The notes beneath the pieces are model-generated. The model was not told the origin of the DNA and did not search any database. It saw only the letters and a program-made list of their open reading frames with translations. This document shows, piece by piece, positions 8,009 to 16,689 of a stretch of DNA of 64,000 nucleotides (within the stretch, counting starts at the first letter, position 1; the number at the start of each line of letters is the position of its first letter). Made by a program: the position numbers and the translations under genes. Source of the stretch: Flavobacteriaceae bacterium. GTDB lineage: Bacteria > Bacteroidota > Bacteroidia > Flavobacteriales > Flavobacteriaceae. The stretch spans positions 1-64,000 of the forward strand of contig WUAI01000007.1 of the NCBI GenBank assembly GCA_009827225.1, read 5' to 3'.

Positions 8009-10498
8009 TTATTTTATAATTAACTTCTTGGTGGTGGCGTTGTTCCCTGCGGAAACTTTAGCGTAATAGATTCCGGCAGTTATTCCCGAAACATCTAATT
8101 GAATGTTTCGTGCATTTTGAGCTTCGCTTTCCAGAACCCATCGACCCATCGAATCGTAAATCACCACAACCCATTTTGAATGAATATCCCCTAATTCTAT
8201 GGTAACGAATTCGCTCGCAGGATTAGGATAAAGGGCTATTTTGGCTTCAAAATCTGCATCTGCTGTTCCTAATACAACTCCCGAAATGTCCATCTTATAT
8301 GCCGACCTTCCGTACGTTCCGGCATAAAGCGTTTGATCCGCTTCGTGAATGTGCATATCGGTTACCACTACTGAGGGCAAATTACTTCCCAGAACTTCCC
8401 AACTTCCTCCTTGCGTTCCACTGGCAAACACACCAATATCTGTCGCTAGATAAAGATTACCATTGGCATCCTGCACGATATCATTAATAGGTATATCCGG
8501 TAAGTCGGTTCCTACGAGATCCCAGTTCACCCCTTTGTTCGTACTTCTATATACATGACCGTTGTCTTCACCATAACGATAACCGGAGTAGGTTACATAG
8601 ACCGTATTAGGATCGTTCCGATCCGCCAATACTTTGGTTACCCAACGATCGGGAAGTGTGGATGAGATATTGTTCCAGGTGGTTCCTCCATCTTCGGTTA
8701 TCCAAACATTTCCATCGTCGGTTCCAACGTAGATTATATTACTGTCTAATAATGAAATATCGATGGAATAAATAGTACCGAAAGTTAAATTTCCACCTCC
8801 CGAACCATTAGTTAGATCACCGCTAATGGCATTCCAGTTGGCCCCTCCGTTGGTGCTTCGGTACAATTGATTAGCACCAAAATAAATAGTTTCAGAATCG
8901 ACCGGATCAAGGATAATCGGTGAATTCCAGTTCTTTCGGGCTCCCGGAGCATTCAGGTTGTTAAAACTTTGTCCGTCGTCGATCGATTTACCAAGGTTGC
9001 CGTTTTGTGACAATGCATAAATAACATTGGTATTTGTTGGGTCCACCCACGGTTGAAAGCCATCTCCCCCAAAAATAGGATCCCAGTCGTTCAAACTACC
9101 GGTAGTAGTTCGAATGGTATTGTTATCCTGCGTACCTCCATAAATCTTATTCCCGTTTTGTGCATCTACATGGAAACGGTAGAACTGTGTGATGGGCAAC
9201 GTAAGGTCCTTAGTATAGGTAGCCCCGTCGTCCGGGCTTTTATAAAAACCTCCATCATTACCGAGAAGCACTTCACCGCCGGTCATCATATTAAAGGCAA
9301 GTGCGTGCTGATCCACATGAACATTTGGGAATGCCGTGAACCAGTTATTTCCACCATCGGTAGATTTCTCCACCACAAAATCCACGTTGTAAATTGTGTT
9401 TTCGTCGTTTGGATCCACAAATATTCCTCGGAACCACCAGTGGAATCCTACATTCGTCAACTGACTCGAATTCACTTCCACCCAGGTATCTCCACCATCC
9501 GCGGTTCTAAAAACACCTTCTATGCTTCCCACGGCATCTGCATATCTCGCGTAAAGCACATTTGGATTAGACTGTGAAATATCGATACTTATTCTTCCTT
9601 TATCTGCAGGATTGCTTGGCAATCCATTTGTTAATTCCGCCCATGTATCTCCACCATCCAAAGAACGATAGATTCTTGAAGTCTCCCCTCCATAGTCCCT
9701 GAATTGAGGTCGGCGCACGCGCTCCCAACTAGTCGCATATACTATATCACCATTGGAAGGATGTATTGCCATATCAATAACTCCAGTGATATCACTAACA
9801 AATAAAACCTGCTCCCAAGTATCACCACCATCCGTAGTTCTATACACTCCACGGTTGGTATCATCACGGAATAAAGGACCCATAGCTCCTACAAAAACAG
9901 TGTTTTCATCATTGGGATCGATCAATATCTTTCCAATACTTCCCACATCGGGTAATCCTTTTATCTCCCAGGTTAGTCCGCCATCATCACTGCGATAGAT
10001 ACCATCGCCATCATAAGCAAGGGACCCACCACCGGCGTTCACTTCACCAGTTCCTACCCAGATAATATCCGTGTTGTTCTTTGATATTTCCATATCTCCA
10101 ATAGACAACGCTGCCTGATCGTCAAAAATTGGGGTCCAGTTGGCTCCCGCATCGGTAGTTTTGAATATTCCCCCTGAGGCAGCGCCAACATAATAGGTTT
10201 GAGCCTGATCCACAGGAATTTCGATATCTGTAATCCTTCCCCCGGTATTGATCGGACCGGCAAACTCCCAAATCAAGCCTGTAGAACGTGTACTTGGTTG
10301 ATTTCGCTTCCACGCCATAGCTTCCGCATAGGCATCGGTTCGTATTTCACCTGTGGGATAGGCACGCTGCATGAACATAAAATCGTGAGGAGATTTTCCT
10401 TTTTCATATTCTGAAGTAGTAATGTTTTCCCCGGTTTGAGACTGATTGCAAGCCGCCGCCAGCAAACCTAAAAGCAGTAAAGTAATGTATCGCTTCAT
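8009..10498 (-). CDS. BNR/Asp-box (VPS10-like) beta-propeller protein with T9SS type A sorting tail
   Basis: 829 residues. The N-terminus is a signal peptide ending LLAAAC-NQ, possibly a lipoprotein signal although the -3 residue is Ala. The body carries about ten Asp-box repeats of the form S/T-x-D-x-G-x-x-W (TTDAGANW, SDDGGLTW, TTDGGDTW, SLDGGDTW, TADGGDTW, STDGGNNW, STNGGANW, TEDGGTTW), so it should fold as one or two beta-propellers of the sortilin/VPS10 or xyloglucanase-like type. The last 80 residues (ALYPNPASEFVTIEL ... GITAGIYYAKV ... KKLIIK) are a type A sorting domain for the type IX system, which would put it on the cell surface or outside. It lies between tonB and folC; its ligand is unknown. 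Confidence 0.88.
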   Translation of the reverse strand: MKRYITLLLLGLLAAACNQSQTGENITTSEYEKGKSPHDFMFMQRAYPTGEIRTDAYAEAMAWKRNQPSTRSTGLIWEFAGPINTGGRITDIEIPVDQAQTYYVGAASGGIFKTTDAGANWTPIFDDQAALSIGDMEISKNNTDIIWVGTGEVNAGGGSLAYDGDGIYRSDDGGLTWEIKGLPDVGSIGKILIDPNDENTVFVGAMGPLFRDDTNRGVYRTTDGGDTWEQVLFVSDITGVIDMAIHPSNGDIVYATSWERVRRPQFRDYGGETSRIYRSLDGGDTWAELTNGLPSNPADKGRISIDISQSNPNVLYARYADAVGSIEGVFRTADGGDTWVEVNSSQLTNVGFHWWFRGIFVDPNDENTIYNVDFVVEKSTDGGNNWFTAFPNVHVDQHALAFNMMTGGEVLLGNDGGFYKSPDDGATYTKDLTLPITQFYRFHVDAQNGNKIYGGTQDNNTIRTTTGSLNDWDPIFGGDGFQPWVDPTNTNVIYALSQNGNLGKSIDDGQSFNNLNAPGARKNWNSPIILDPVDSETIYFGANQLYRSTNGGANWNAISGDLTNGSGGGNLTFGTIYSIDISLLDSNIIYVGTDDGNVWITEDGGTTWNNISSTLPDRWVTKVLADRNDPNTVYVTYSGYRYGEDNGHVYRSTNKGVNWDLVGTDLPDIPINDIVQDANGNLYLATDIGVFASGTQGGSWEVLGSNLPSVVVTDMHIHEADQTLYAGTYGRSAYKMDISGVVLGTADADFEAKIALYPNPASEFVTIELGDIHSKWVVVIYDSMGRWVLESEAQNARNIQLDVSGITAGIYYAKVSAGNNATTKKLIIK

Positions 10499-10546
10499 AG
10501 CATAAAAATTTATGCTAAAGATACTTAAAAATAGATTCTGAAAGTG

Positions 10547-11365
10547 TTAATCTGAAAGGGTAAAATTATAGATGATCTTACCGATTTGTTTACTCGGTGC
10601 GTTTTGGTCCGCATTGAATCTTGTGGCCAATGCGGCTTTCTTTGCAGGTTCCAGCAAGCATCGGGAATTATTAGTAGTACCGCGAACCCCAGGCGTTGCA
10701 CTTATTACCCTTCCACTGCGGTCTACTTCGATGCTCACCACCACTTTCCCGGCTTCATTGCATTTTTGAGTTTCCTTGGCTTTATTTAAGGCGGAACGAC
10801 CCCCTAAACGGTAATTTCCGTCACCATCTAAACCAATCCCATTACCGTAATAACTTTTAGCGTTAGGATCGCCATTAGGATCTCCTTTGTCTCCCGATTT
10901 GTTATCATCTCCTTCTCCACCCTCTGCCGTACCGTCATTTTTGGGGCCATTAATCAAACTGGACAAGGCATCGGTAGTAGATTTATCAGGTTTGGGATCT
11001 ATTTTTTTGGGTACTTCCTTTTTAGGTGGAACCTTGGTCGTTTCCTTCACCTCTTCTTTTCTTTCCTCTTTCTTGATTACCGGTGCTTCCTCATTATCCT
11101 GAGTTACGACCTCTTCCTTTATCTCGGTTTTGGTTTGTGGGACAGGTTCAGGGGTGGTTTGTTTGGGTGCTGATTTAACCTGCTCCAATGGCTGCACATT
11201 TCCCTTTCCGTAATTGGTGGTTCCAAAATTTACCGCAATGCCATTCTCGGGAGGAGGATCCAGGTAGGTGAAACCGAAGAAAATAAGCAACAACAGAATT
11301 ATTAGGTGAAGTATGACCGTAATGGTCATGCTTTTTCGTTTATGTTTGGTATCTACCAGGCTCAT
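10547..11365 (-). CDS. tonB: TonB-family energy transducer
   Basis: 272 residues: a short cytosolic N-terminus, one membrane anchor (about residues 13-33), a long Pro/Lys/Glu-rich periplasmic spacer with many PK/PV/KKE elements, a Gly/Asp-rich stretch, and a C-terminal domain (about 190-272) with GKVVVSIEVDRSGRVISATPG, the usual beta-alpha-beta pattern of TonB-type C-terminal domains. It follows exbB and exbD, which supply proton-motive force; the complex energises TonB-dependent outer membrane receptors. A 115-bp gap with a hairpin separates it from exbD. Confidence 0.88.
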   Translation of the reverse strand: MSLVDTKHKRKSMTITVILHLIILLLLIFFGFTYLDPPPENGIAVNFGTTNYGKGNVQPLEQVKSAPKQTTPEPVPQTKTEIKEEVVTQDNEEAPVIKKEERKEEVKETTKVPPKKEVPKKIDPKPDKSTTDALSSLINGPKNDGTAEGGEGDDNKSGDKGDPNGDPNAKSYYGNGIGLDGDGNYRLGGRSALNKAKETQKCNEAGKVVVSIEVDRSGRVISATPGVRGTTNNSRCLLEPAKKAALATRFNADQNAPSKQIGKIIYNFTLSD

Positions 11366-11445
11366 TGAGAAAACTTATTTTTTGATTTCGGCCTTATGTC
11401 TGCGTTAGGGATTGAGGCAGTTACCGTGTAACACCGAAAGCCCGA

Positions 11446-11471
11446 CCCTCCAAAGCTTCAGCGAAGGAGGG
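11446..11471. repeat. Intergenic hairpin CCCTCC/GGAGGG between exbD and tonB
   Basis: Inverted repeat CCCTCC...GGAGGG encloses a smaller nested stem CTTC-AGC-GAAG. There is no T-run on either strand, so it is unlikely to be a simple terminator. It may set different mRNA levels for tonB and exbBD, or be a dispersed palindromic repeat. Confidence 0.5.
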
Positions 11472-11480
11472 AACGCCCAA

Positions 11481-11873
11481 TTAATTAGGTCGTACAGCTA
11501 GAACGACTTTAAAATCATTTTTATTGGCTATGTCCATCACGAAAACGGCATCTTCGATAGGCACCCCTTCTTCTGCTCTCAGAATAATGGTGGGTTCATC
11601 CTGTCCTGCCAATGCAGCTCGAAGTTCCTTCTCAACACTATACTCGCTCACCCTTTCTTTGTTTACATAATATGCTCCATCCTTGGTAATACTTACGGAA
11701 GCTTTTTGCTGATTGGTGGATTTCCCCTTGGCCTTAGGTAAAATAAGGTCTAGGGCGTCCGGAGTGATCGCCGGCGAGGTGAGCAGGAAAAAGACCAACA
11801 ACAGGAAAACAATGTCGGTCATAGAACTCATACTGAATTCGGCTTTTACTTTATTTCGGCCTCTTAAATTCAT
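11481..11873 (-). CDS. exbD: ExbD/TolR-family biopolymer transport protein
   Basis: 130 residues with the family layout: charged N-terminus, one membrane helix (about residues 16-36) that starts with the proton-relay Asp in MSSMTDIVFLLLVFFLLTS, then a small periplasmic domain ending VVLAVRPN. Its ATG follows directly after the exbB stop codon (TAAATG). It forms the proton channel with ExbB and drives TonB. Confidence 0.92.
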   Translation of the reverse strand: MNLRGRNKVKAEFSMSSMTDIVFLLLVFFLLTSPAITPDALDLILPKAKGKSTNQQKASVSITKDGAYYVNKERVSEYSVEKELRAALAGQDEPTIILRAEEGVPIEDAVFVMDIANKNDFKVVLAVRPN

Positions 11874-12575
11874 TTAGGCGGGTTCGTTTAACAAGTCCAG
11901 AAAGTCGACCGCCATGGCCTCCATTTGATGCACCACTTTATCGGTTTTCACGACCAGGTGGTTATAGCCCATATAGGCAATAATTCCCACAATCAAACCG
12001 GCGACTGTGGTGGTCATCGCAGTATAGATTCCTTCCGCCAGACTTCCCATTTCTGCTTGTCCGCTGCTTGTTGCCAACTGATGAAAAGCCAGTACCATTC
12101 CAATCACAGTACCCAGGAAACCGATCATAGGGGCTGCCCCGGCAATGGTAGCCAGTATGCTCACATTCTTTTCAAGTTTATATACTTCCAACCGGCCCGC
12201 ATTTTCAATTGCAGTGTTAATATCATCCAGAGGACTACCGATTCTCGAGATCCCCTTTTCGGTGAGCCGCGACACGGGACTGTTCTGCTGTACACACAGG
12301 ACTTTGGCCCCCTGAATGTTCCCATTGGAAACATGGTCTTTGATCTGATTCATGAAATTGGCATCCATTTTGGAAGCCGATTTTACGGCGAAAAGGCGTT
12401 CAAAATAAATATAAACAGCCATGAACAGTAGCACAAACAGGACCGCAATGATCACTTGTCCGGCAACACCACCGTTCAACAAAAGTTCCATGATAGAAAG
12501 GGTTTTTTCAGTGACTTCGGGCTCGAGTTCACCCAAGGCTTCCTCAGTCCTATCCTGAATAAAGAAATTGAGCAT
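11874..12575 (-). CDS. exbB: MotA/TolQ/ExbB-family proton channel protein
   Basis: 233 residues. Three membrane helices are visible: about 36-58 (AGQVIIAVLFVLLFMAVYIYF), 138-162 and 188-208, with the conserved GTVIGMVLAF and TAMTTTVAGLIVGI motifs of ExbB/TolQ. A cytosolic helical loop lies between the first two. It heads the compact exbB-exbD pair and sits just downstream of nhaD (54 bp), so the whole strand may be one transcript. Confidence 0.92.
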   Translation of the reverse strand: MLNFFIQDRTEEALGELEPEVTEKTLSIMELLLNGGVAGQVIIAVLFVLLFMAVYIYFERLFAVKSASKMDANFMNQIKDHVSNGNIQGAKVLCVQQNSPVSRLTEKGISRIGSPLDDINTAIENAGRLEVYKLEKNVSILATIAGAAPMIGFLGTVIGMVLAFHQLATSSGQAEMGSLAEGIYTAMTTTVAGLIVGIIAYMGYNHLVVKTDKVVHQMEAMAVDFLDLLNEPA

Positions 12576-12629
12576 AAGTAATTATGATTTTAATGAATAA
12601 CGATATAGGGCTACGGAAATTGCCGTCTC

Positions 12630-14003
12630 TTAGAAAAAGACCGATTTGAAAGCCAGGAATACTGCTGCACCTCCAAGGAAACCAACAAAGGCTAACCAGG
12701 CAATCTTACGCAGATACCAAATGAAATCGATTCTCTCCATTCCCATGGCTGCTACACCCGCAGCAGAACCAATGATAAGCATACTTCCACCGGTACCGGC
12801 AGCATAGGCAATAAAGTGCCATAGGGCCGAATCCATAGGTGAATCGTACATCCCGATAGAGGCCGCAACGAGCGGTACATTATCGATGATCGCAGAGAAT
12901 ACACCCAGTAGCATTACCACTATATCCTGGTTTGGAATGGCTGCCTGAAGCACTTCCGCCAGATAACGCAAGGTACCTACCGGATCACCATTTTCGGCCA
13001 CTCCATACACAAGACTTTCCAGTCCGGCAACAGCCATAAGAATTCCCAGGAAGAAAAGTATACTGGAAATCTCAATTCGTGAAAGGGCTTTATGTGCAGA
13101 ATACAGATGACGCCGTTCCTTACTGAAATCTTCTTCCGGATGAATGTACTCGGACACCAGCCATACAACCCCTAAGGCCAACATCATCCCCATGTAGGGA
13201 GGAAGGTGTGTGAGGGTTTTAAAGACCGGTACAGAAACGATCATCCCTAATCCAAGGAACAACATGGTACGGCTGCTGAGCAGCTTTTCGGCTACAATAT
13301 CTTCGGTGGTATCCACTTCGATGTCACCACGGAAAGGTTTTAGGTAAGTCGCGATGAAGAACGGAATAACAAAACATACGATAGAAGGTAAGATTACATA
13401 CTTTACTAATCCGGCCGCCGAAACTTTACCGGCAATCCAGAGCATCGTTGTGGTAACGTCCCCAATAGGTGACCAGGCACCTCCGGCATTCGCAGCGATT
13501 ACCACCATGGCAGCAAACCATAATCTTTCATTCTTATTTTGAATCAGCTTACGCAATAGGGTCACCAGAACGATGGTCGCCGTTAGGTTGTCGATGATTG
13601 CAGACAGAATAAAAGCAAGAACTCCAATAATCCACAATAGTTTCTTTTTGCTTTTCGTTCGAACAGCTCCTTTCAGTACCTCAAAACCCCTGTGAAGGTC
13701 TATGATCTCTACGATAGTCATCGCTCCGATCAGGAATATCAATATCTCAGAAGTCTTCCCCAAGTGATGAAGCAAGGTGTTCTCAAACCCGTGCATCGCA
13801 TCTTCTCCACCCGTGAGGAAACTGTAAACATGTTCATGCGTATCGATCACATCAAACCATCCGGAGCCAAAACCGATGGCCAATACAGCCCAAATAAGTG
13901 CGGCCATAATTAAGGCAGGCACAGTTTTATCCAGTCGTAATGGATGTTCCAGCGTAATTGATAAATATCCTATTACGAAAATTAAGATGATTATAGACTC
14001 CAT
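12630..14003 (-). CDS. nhaD: Na+/H+ antiporter NhaD
   Basis: 457 residues with about 11-13 membrane helices of the ion transporter superfamily. Typical NhaD segments are visible: ENTLLHHLGKTSEILIFLIGAMTIVEIID, SAIIDNLTATIV, ANAGGAWSPIGDVTTTMLW, SAIIDNVPLVAA and GTGGSMLIIGSAAGVAAMGM. It expels Na+ in exchange for protons, a usual trait of marine Bacteroidota. The ATG is the first in frame; it lies upstream of exbB. Confidence 0.93.
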   Translation of the reverse strand: MESIIILIFVIGYLSITLEHPLRLDKTVPALIMAALIWAVLAIGFGSGWFDVIDTHEHVYSFLTGGEDAMHGFENTLLHHLGKTSEILIFLIGAMTIVEIIDLHRGFEVLKGAVRTKSKKKLLWIIGVLAFILSAIIDNLTATIVLVTLLRKLIQNKNERLWFAAMVVIAANAGGAWSPIGDVTTTMLWIAGKVSAAGLVKYVILPSIVCFVIPFFIATYLKPFRGDIEVDTTEDIVAEKLLSSRTMLFLGLGMIVSVPVFKTLTHLPPYMGMMLALGVVWLVSEYIHPEEDFSKERRHLYSAHKALSRIEISSILFFLGILMAVAGLESLVYGVAENGDPVGTLRYLAEVLQAAIPNQDIVVMLLGVFSAIIDNVPLVAASIGMYDSPMDSALWHFIAYAAGTGGSMLIIGSAAGVAAMGMERIDFIWYLRKIAWLAFVGFLGGAAVFLAFKSVFF

Positions 14004-14071
14004 AAATTAGATGGGATTTGTTGGTAGTTTTTTCAAAGAACTAAAAATAGGATAATTAGATTAAATAACAT

Positions 14072-14098
14072 AAAAAAATCCTGCCGATGAGCAGGATT
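14072..14098 (-). terminator. Terminator after the glutamate dehydrogenase-family gene
   Basis: Stem AATCCTGC/GCAGGATT with a 6-nt loop is followed on the minus strand by seven T residues. It lies just after the dehydrogenase gene in its direction of transcription and separates it from nhaD. Confidence 0.88.
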
Positions 14099-14123
14099 CT
14101 TTGTTCAGTGTTGTAATTTGCAG

Positions 14124-15350
14124 TTACATGATCTTTTTCAGTGCGATCTCGAAAGCCGTCTTACTGATATTTTTTTTGGAGGAATTCTGTTTGAAGGTAT
14201 TTTCGATAGCATCTCTTATGGTATTGGAAGTGTCCCAGAAGATAGCGTCATCGGTCATTTGAACTTTACGCTCCATGAAATAGGCAAAAACCCTCGCCAT
14301 TCCACAGTTCGAAATAAAATCAGGTATCAGGCTTACGCGCTCATCGGTGAATTCCATAATAGGTCCAAAGAATATTTCAGTATCAGCAAAAGGAACGTTA
14401 GCCCCACAACTAATCACTTCAAGGCCAGAATCTATCATGGCCGTAATCTGTTCTTTGGTAATTAGCCTGGATGCGGCACAAGGTGCAAAGATCTCTGTTT
14501 GCAGGTTCCAAATTCGTTGGTTTATTTCATCGAATGGGATCAGGTTTTCTACTTTGAGCGAATTTCCGTTCTTCATGAGGAACATTTCCCGAATCTCCTC
14601 GAAACTAAATCCATCTTCGTTGATAACGCCTCCAACCCGATCGATAATCCCAACGATTTTTGCTCCCATCTGGGCCAAATAATAGGCGGCAGCGGCTCCC
14701 ACATTTCCAAACCCCTGAACCACCGCTCTTTTACCTTCTACATCACCTCCATAAATCTTGTAGTAATGATGCACTGCTTCCGCCACACCATAGCCCGTAA
14801 TCATGTCGGCAACGGTATATTTTCGAGTTACATCCGGTGAAAATTTCGGGTTTTCGATCACTTTGATCACACCCTGTCTGAGTTGTCCTATCCGATTGAT
14901 CTTGTCTGCATCGGTTGGGGTAAAGTGTCCTGTGAAAACCCCTTCCTGTGGATGCCAAACCCCGCTGGCCTCTGTCATTGGGATCACCTCATGGATTTCA
15001 TCCACATTGAGGTCTCCCCCGGTACCGTAATATGCCTTCAATAAAGGAGATACCGCTTTATACCATCGCTCCAGCACTCCCTTTTTACGAGGATCTGCAG
15101 GATCGAAATTGATCCCCGATTTGGCGCCTCCTATATTGGGTCCCGATATCGTAAACTTGACTTCCATCGTTTTGGCGAGAGAGAGTACCTCGTTTTGGTC
15201 CAGCCCCGGACGCATGCGCGTCCCTCCTCCCGCGGCACCTCCACGGAGGGAGTTAATGACGGTCCAACCCTCGGCTTCCGTTTCCGGATCGTTCCAGTGA
15301 AACACAATTTCCGGTGCTTTTTCTTCGTATTTTTTGAGTAGTTCTTTCAT
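14124..15350 (-). CDS. Glu/Leu/Phe/Val dehydrogenase
   Basis: 408 residues from the chosen ATG (MKELLKKYEEKAPEIVFHW). The catalytic GGAKSGI motif, the preceding GGTRMRPG region, the GTGGDLNVDEIHEVIPMTE segment and a Rossmann motif (VVQGFGNVGAAAAYYLAQ) identify an amino-acid dehydrogenase of the glutamate/leucine family, which deaminates an amino acid with NAD(P)+; glutamate or leucine cannot be decided by eye. The frame is open 17 codons further up, but a TATCTTTG promoter box lies inside that extension, so the downstream ATG is the likely start. Confidence 0.9.
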   Translation of the reverse strand: MKELLKKYEEKAPEIVFHWNDPETEAEGWTVINSLRGGAAGGGTRMRPGLDQNEVLSLAKTMEVKFTISGPNIGGAKSGINFDPADPRKKGVLERWYKAVSPLLKAYYGTGGDLNVDEIHEVIPMTEASGVWHPQEGVFTGHFTPTDADKINRIGQLRQGVIKVIENPKFSPDVTRKYTVADMITGYGVAEAVHHYYKIYGGDVEGKRAVVQGFGNVGAAAAYYLAQMGAKIVGIIDRVGGVINEDGFSFEEIREMFLMKNGNSLKVENLIPFDEINQRIWNLQTEIFAPCAASRLITKEQITAMIDSGLEVISCGANVPFADTEIFFGPIMEFTDERVSLIPDFISNCGMARVFAYFMERKVQMTDDAIFWDTSNTIRDAIENTFKQNSSKKNISKTAFEIALKKIM

Positions 15351-15368
15351 TTCTGGAGTAATGGTGGG

Positions 15369-15376
15369 CAAAGATA
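15369..15376 (-). promoter_or_regulatory. -7 promoter element of the Glu/Leu dehydrogenase gene
   Basis: TATCTTTG on the minus strand fits the Bacteroidota -7 consensus TAnnTTTG exactly and lies 18 bp upstream of the chosen ATG. It decides the start codon, because the longer open frame would begin upstream of the transcript. No convincing -33 TTG is visible. Confidence 0.65.
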
Positions 15377-15451
15377 AAAAAGTTGCTACGTAATAAGCCA
15401 TGTTACACGGAAAGAAATAAACAACCTAATTCCCGTTTTTGAGAAGTTATT

Positions 15452-15480
15452 TTTGTAATTTAACAGGTGTAATATCTTTG
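15452..15480 (+). promoter_or_regulatory. Promoter of the FG-GAP-like T9SS protein gene
   Basis: TTTG (15452-15455) and TATCTTTG (15473-15480) are spaced 17 bp apart, close to the Bacteroidota -33/-7 pattern. A 5' leader of about 55 nt would follow. Confidence 0.5.
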
Positions 15481-15543
15481 TTTTCAGTTTTTTAAGTCAA
15501 TTTTTATACTGAAACAACTGTAGAACAATCAATCATTTTTCTG

Positions 15544-16689
15544 ATGAAATCAATAGTGACCCTCTGGTTTATTTTACCTCTTTCTATCATTTCTGTTTAT
15601 TCCCAACCATTTCAAGAAGCAGCCATTAATCCCTATGGTCTGATAACGGAAGGAGCACGCTCCAGTCCTGCCCTTATAGATATTGACAATGATGAGGATT
15701 TGGATCTTTTTACAGGATACCAAAACGGAAACTTCGGATTTTATGAGAATATTGGTGATCCAGGACTGCCTAATTTCGGAGTATTGCAAATAAACTTCTT
15801 TGGACTAACTTCCCTCGCAGATAACACTACGCCCTTCCCGGTGGACCTCGATAACGATGGCGATTATGATATGTTCGCAGGAAGTAGCAGCGGTGTCCGA
15901 TATTTCGAAAACACTGGAAATACAAATGTCGCTTCTTATGATTTACAACCCGTGAACCCCTTCGGAATTATAAGTCCGACGGGAATTAGTAAACCTGCCC
16001 TGGTCGATATTGATAGTGATAACGACATGGATTTGTTTATCGGCGCCTCGGATGGGAACACCTATTATTACGAAAATACCGGCACTGCGAACAATCCGTC
16101 GTTCGCGGCTCAATTTGAAAATCCCTTTGGGATTACAGACATTGGAGAACGGGCAGCACCCGCTTTTGTGGATATTGATGAGGATCTGGACATGGATCTT
16201 TTCATCGGTTCACAATCCCCGGGAGAATTTTTCTTTTTTGAGAATATTGGAACAGTAAACGCTCCATCTTTTGACACCGCAGTTATAAACCCGTTTAATC
16301 TTGATAACGTAGGGCAAGATGCGAAACCTTTCTTTGCAGACTTGGACAACGATACTGATTCCGATTTAATCTCAGGAAACGCACTCGGAGAGTTTTATTA
16401 TTTCCAAAATTTGTTCACCATCCTGGGAAGCACCTCCGTTGAAACAAAGTTGGCCACCATATATCCAAATCCGTTTGTGGAATCAGTCACCATAAAACTT
16501 CACAGGTCTTTAGAAGAAAGTTCAAAATTGACCATTCGGTCGATTGATGGAAGGCTGATCCGCAGCGTTGATTTCCCTATAGGTTCCGATGAATTGGTTA
16601 TTGACCGGGGAGCTATCGCCAATGGAATATATTTTATCTTTTTAGAAGACAGTGACTCGAGGTTCCTGGGTAAAGTGGTAGCTCATTAA
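15544..16689 (+). CDS. Secreted FG-GAP/VCBS-like repeat protein with T9SS sorting tail
   Basis: 381 residues. A signal peptide (cleavage near VYSQ-PF) is followed by five repeats of about 55-60 residues, each with an NPFG-type element and an acidic calcium-loop-like core (DIDNDEDLDLF, DLDNDGDYDMF, DIDSDNDMDLF, DIDEDLDMDLF, DLDNDTDSDL), as in FG-GAP/VCBS propeller blades. The final 80 residues (LATIYPNPFVESVTIKL ... GAIANGIYFIFLED) form a type A sorting domain. Likely a surface or secreted calcium-binding protein of unknown ligand. It converges with anmK, and the two genes overlap by 4 bp at their ends. Confidence 0.88.
   Translation: MKSIVTLWFILPLSIISVYSQPFQEAAINPYGLITEGARSSPALIDIDNDEDLDLFTGYQNGNFGFYENIGDPGLPNFGVLQINFFGLTSLADNTTPFPVDLDNDGDYDMFAGSSSGVRYFENTGNTNVASYDLQPVNPFGIISPTGISKPALVDIDSDNDMDLFIGASDGNTYYYENTGTANNPSFAAQFENPFGITDIGERAAPAFVDIDEDLDMDLFIGSQSPGEFFFFENIGTVNAPSFDTAVINPFNLDNVGQDAKPFFADLDNDTDSDLISGNALGEFYYFQNLFTILGSTSVETKLATIYPNPFVESVTIKLHRSLEESSKLTIRSIDGRLIRSVDFPIGSDELVIDRGAIANGIYFIFLEDSDSRFLGKVVAH

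Noticed and set aside
9053-9577. 174-codon open frame opposite the BNR-repeat gene
   Set aside because: Antisense shadow of the repetitive Asp-box sequence.
11925-12431. 168-codon open frame opposite exbB
   Set aside because: Antisense shadow; exbB is unambiguous on the minus strand.
15351-15401. Longer start for the Glu/Leu dehydrogenase
   Set aside because: The extension contains the TATCTTTG promoter box; the downstream ATG gives the normal N-terminus.
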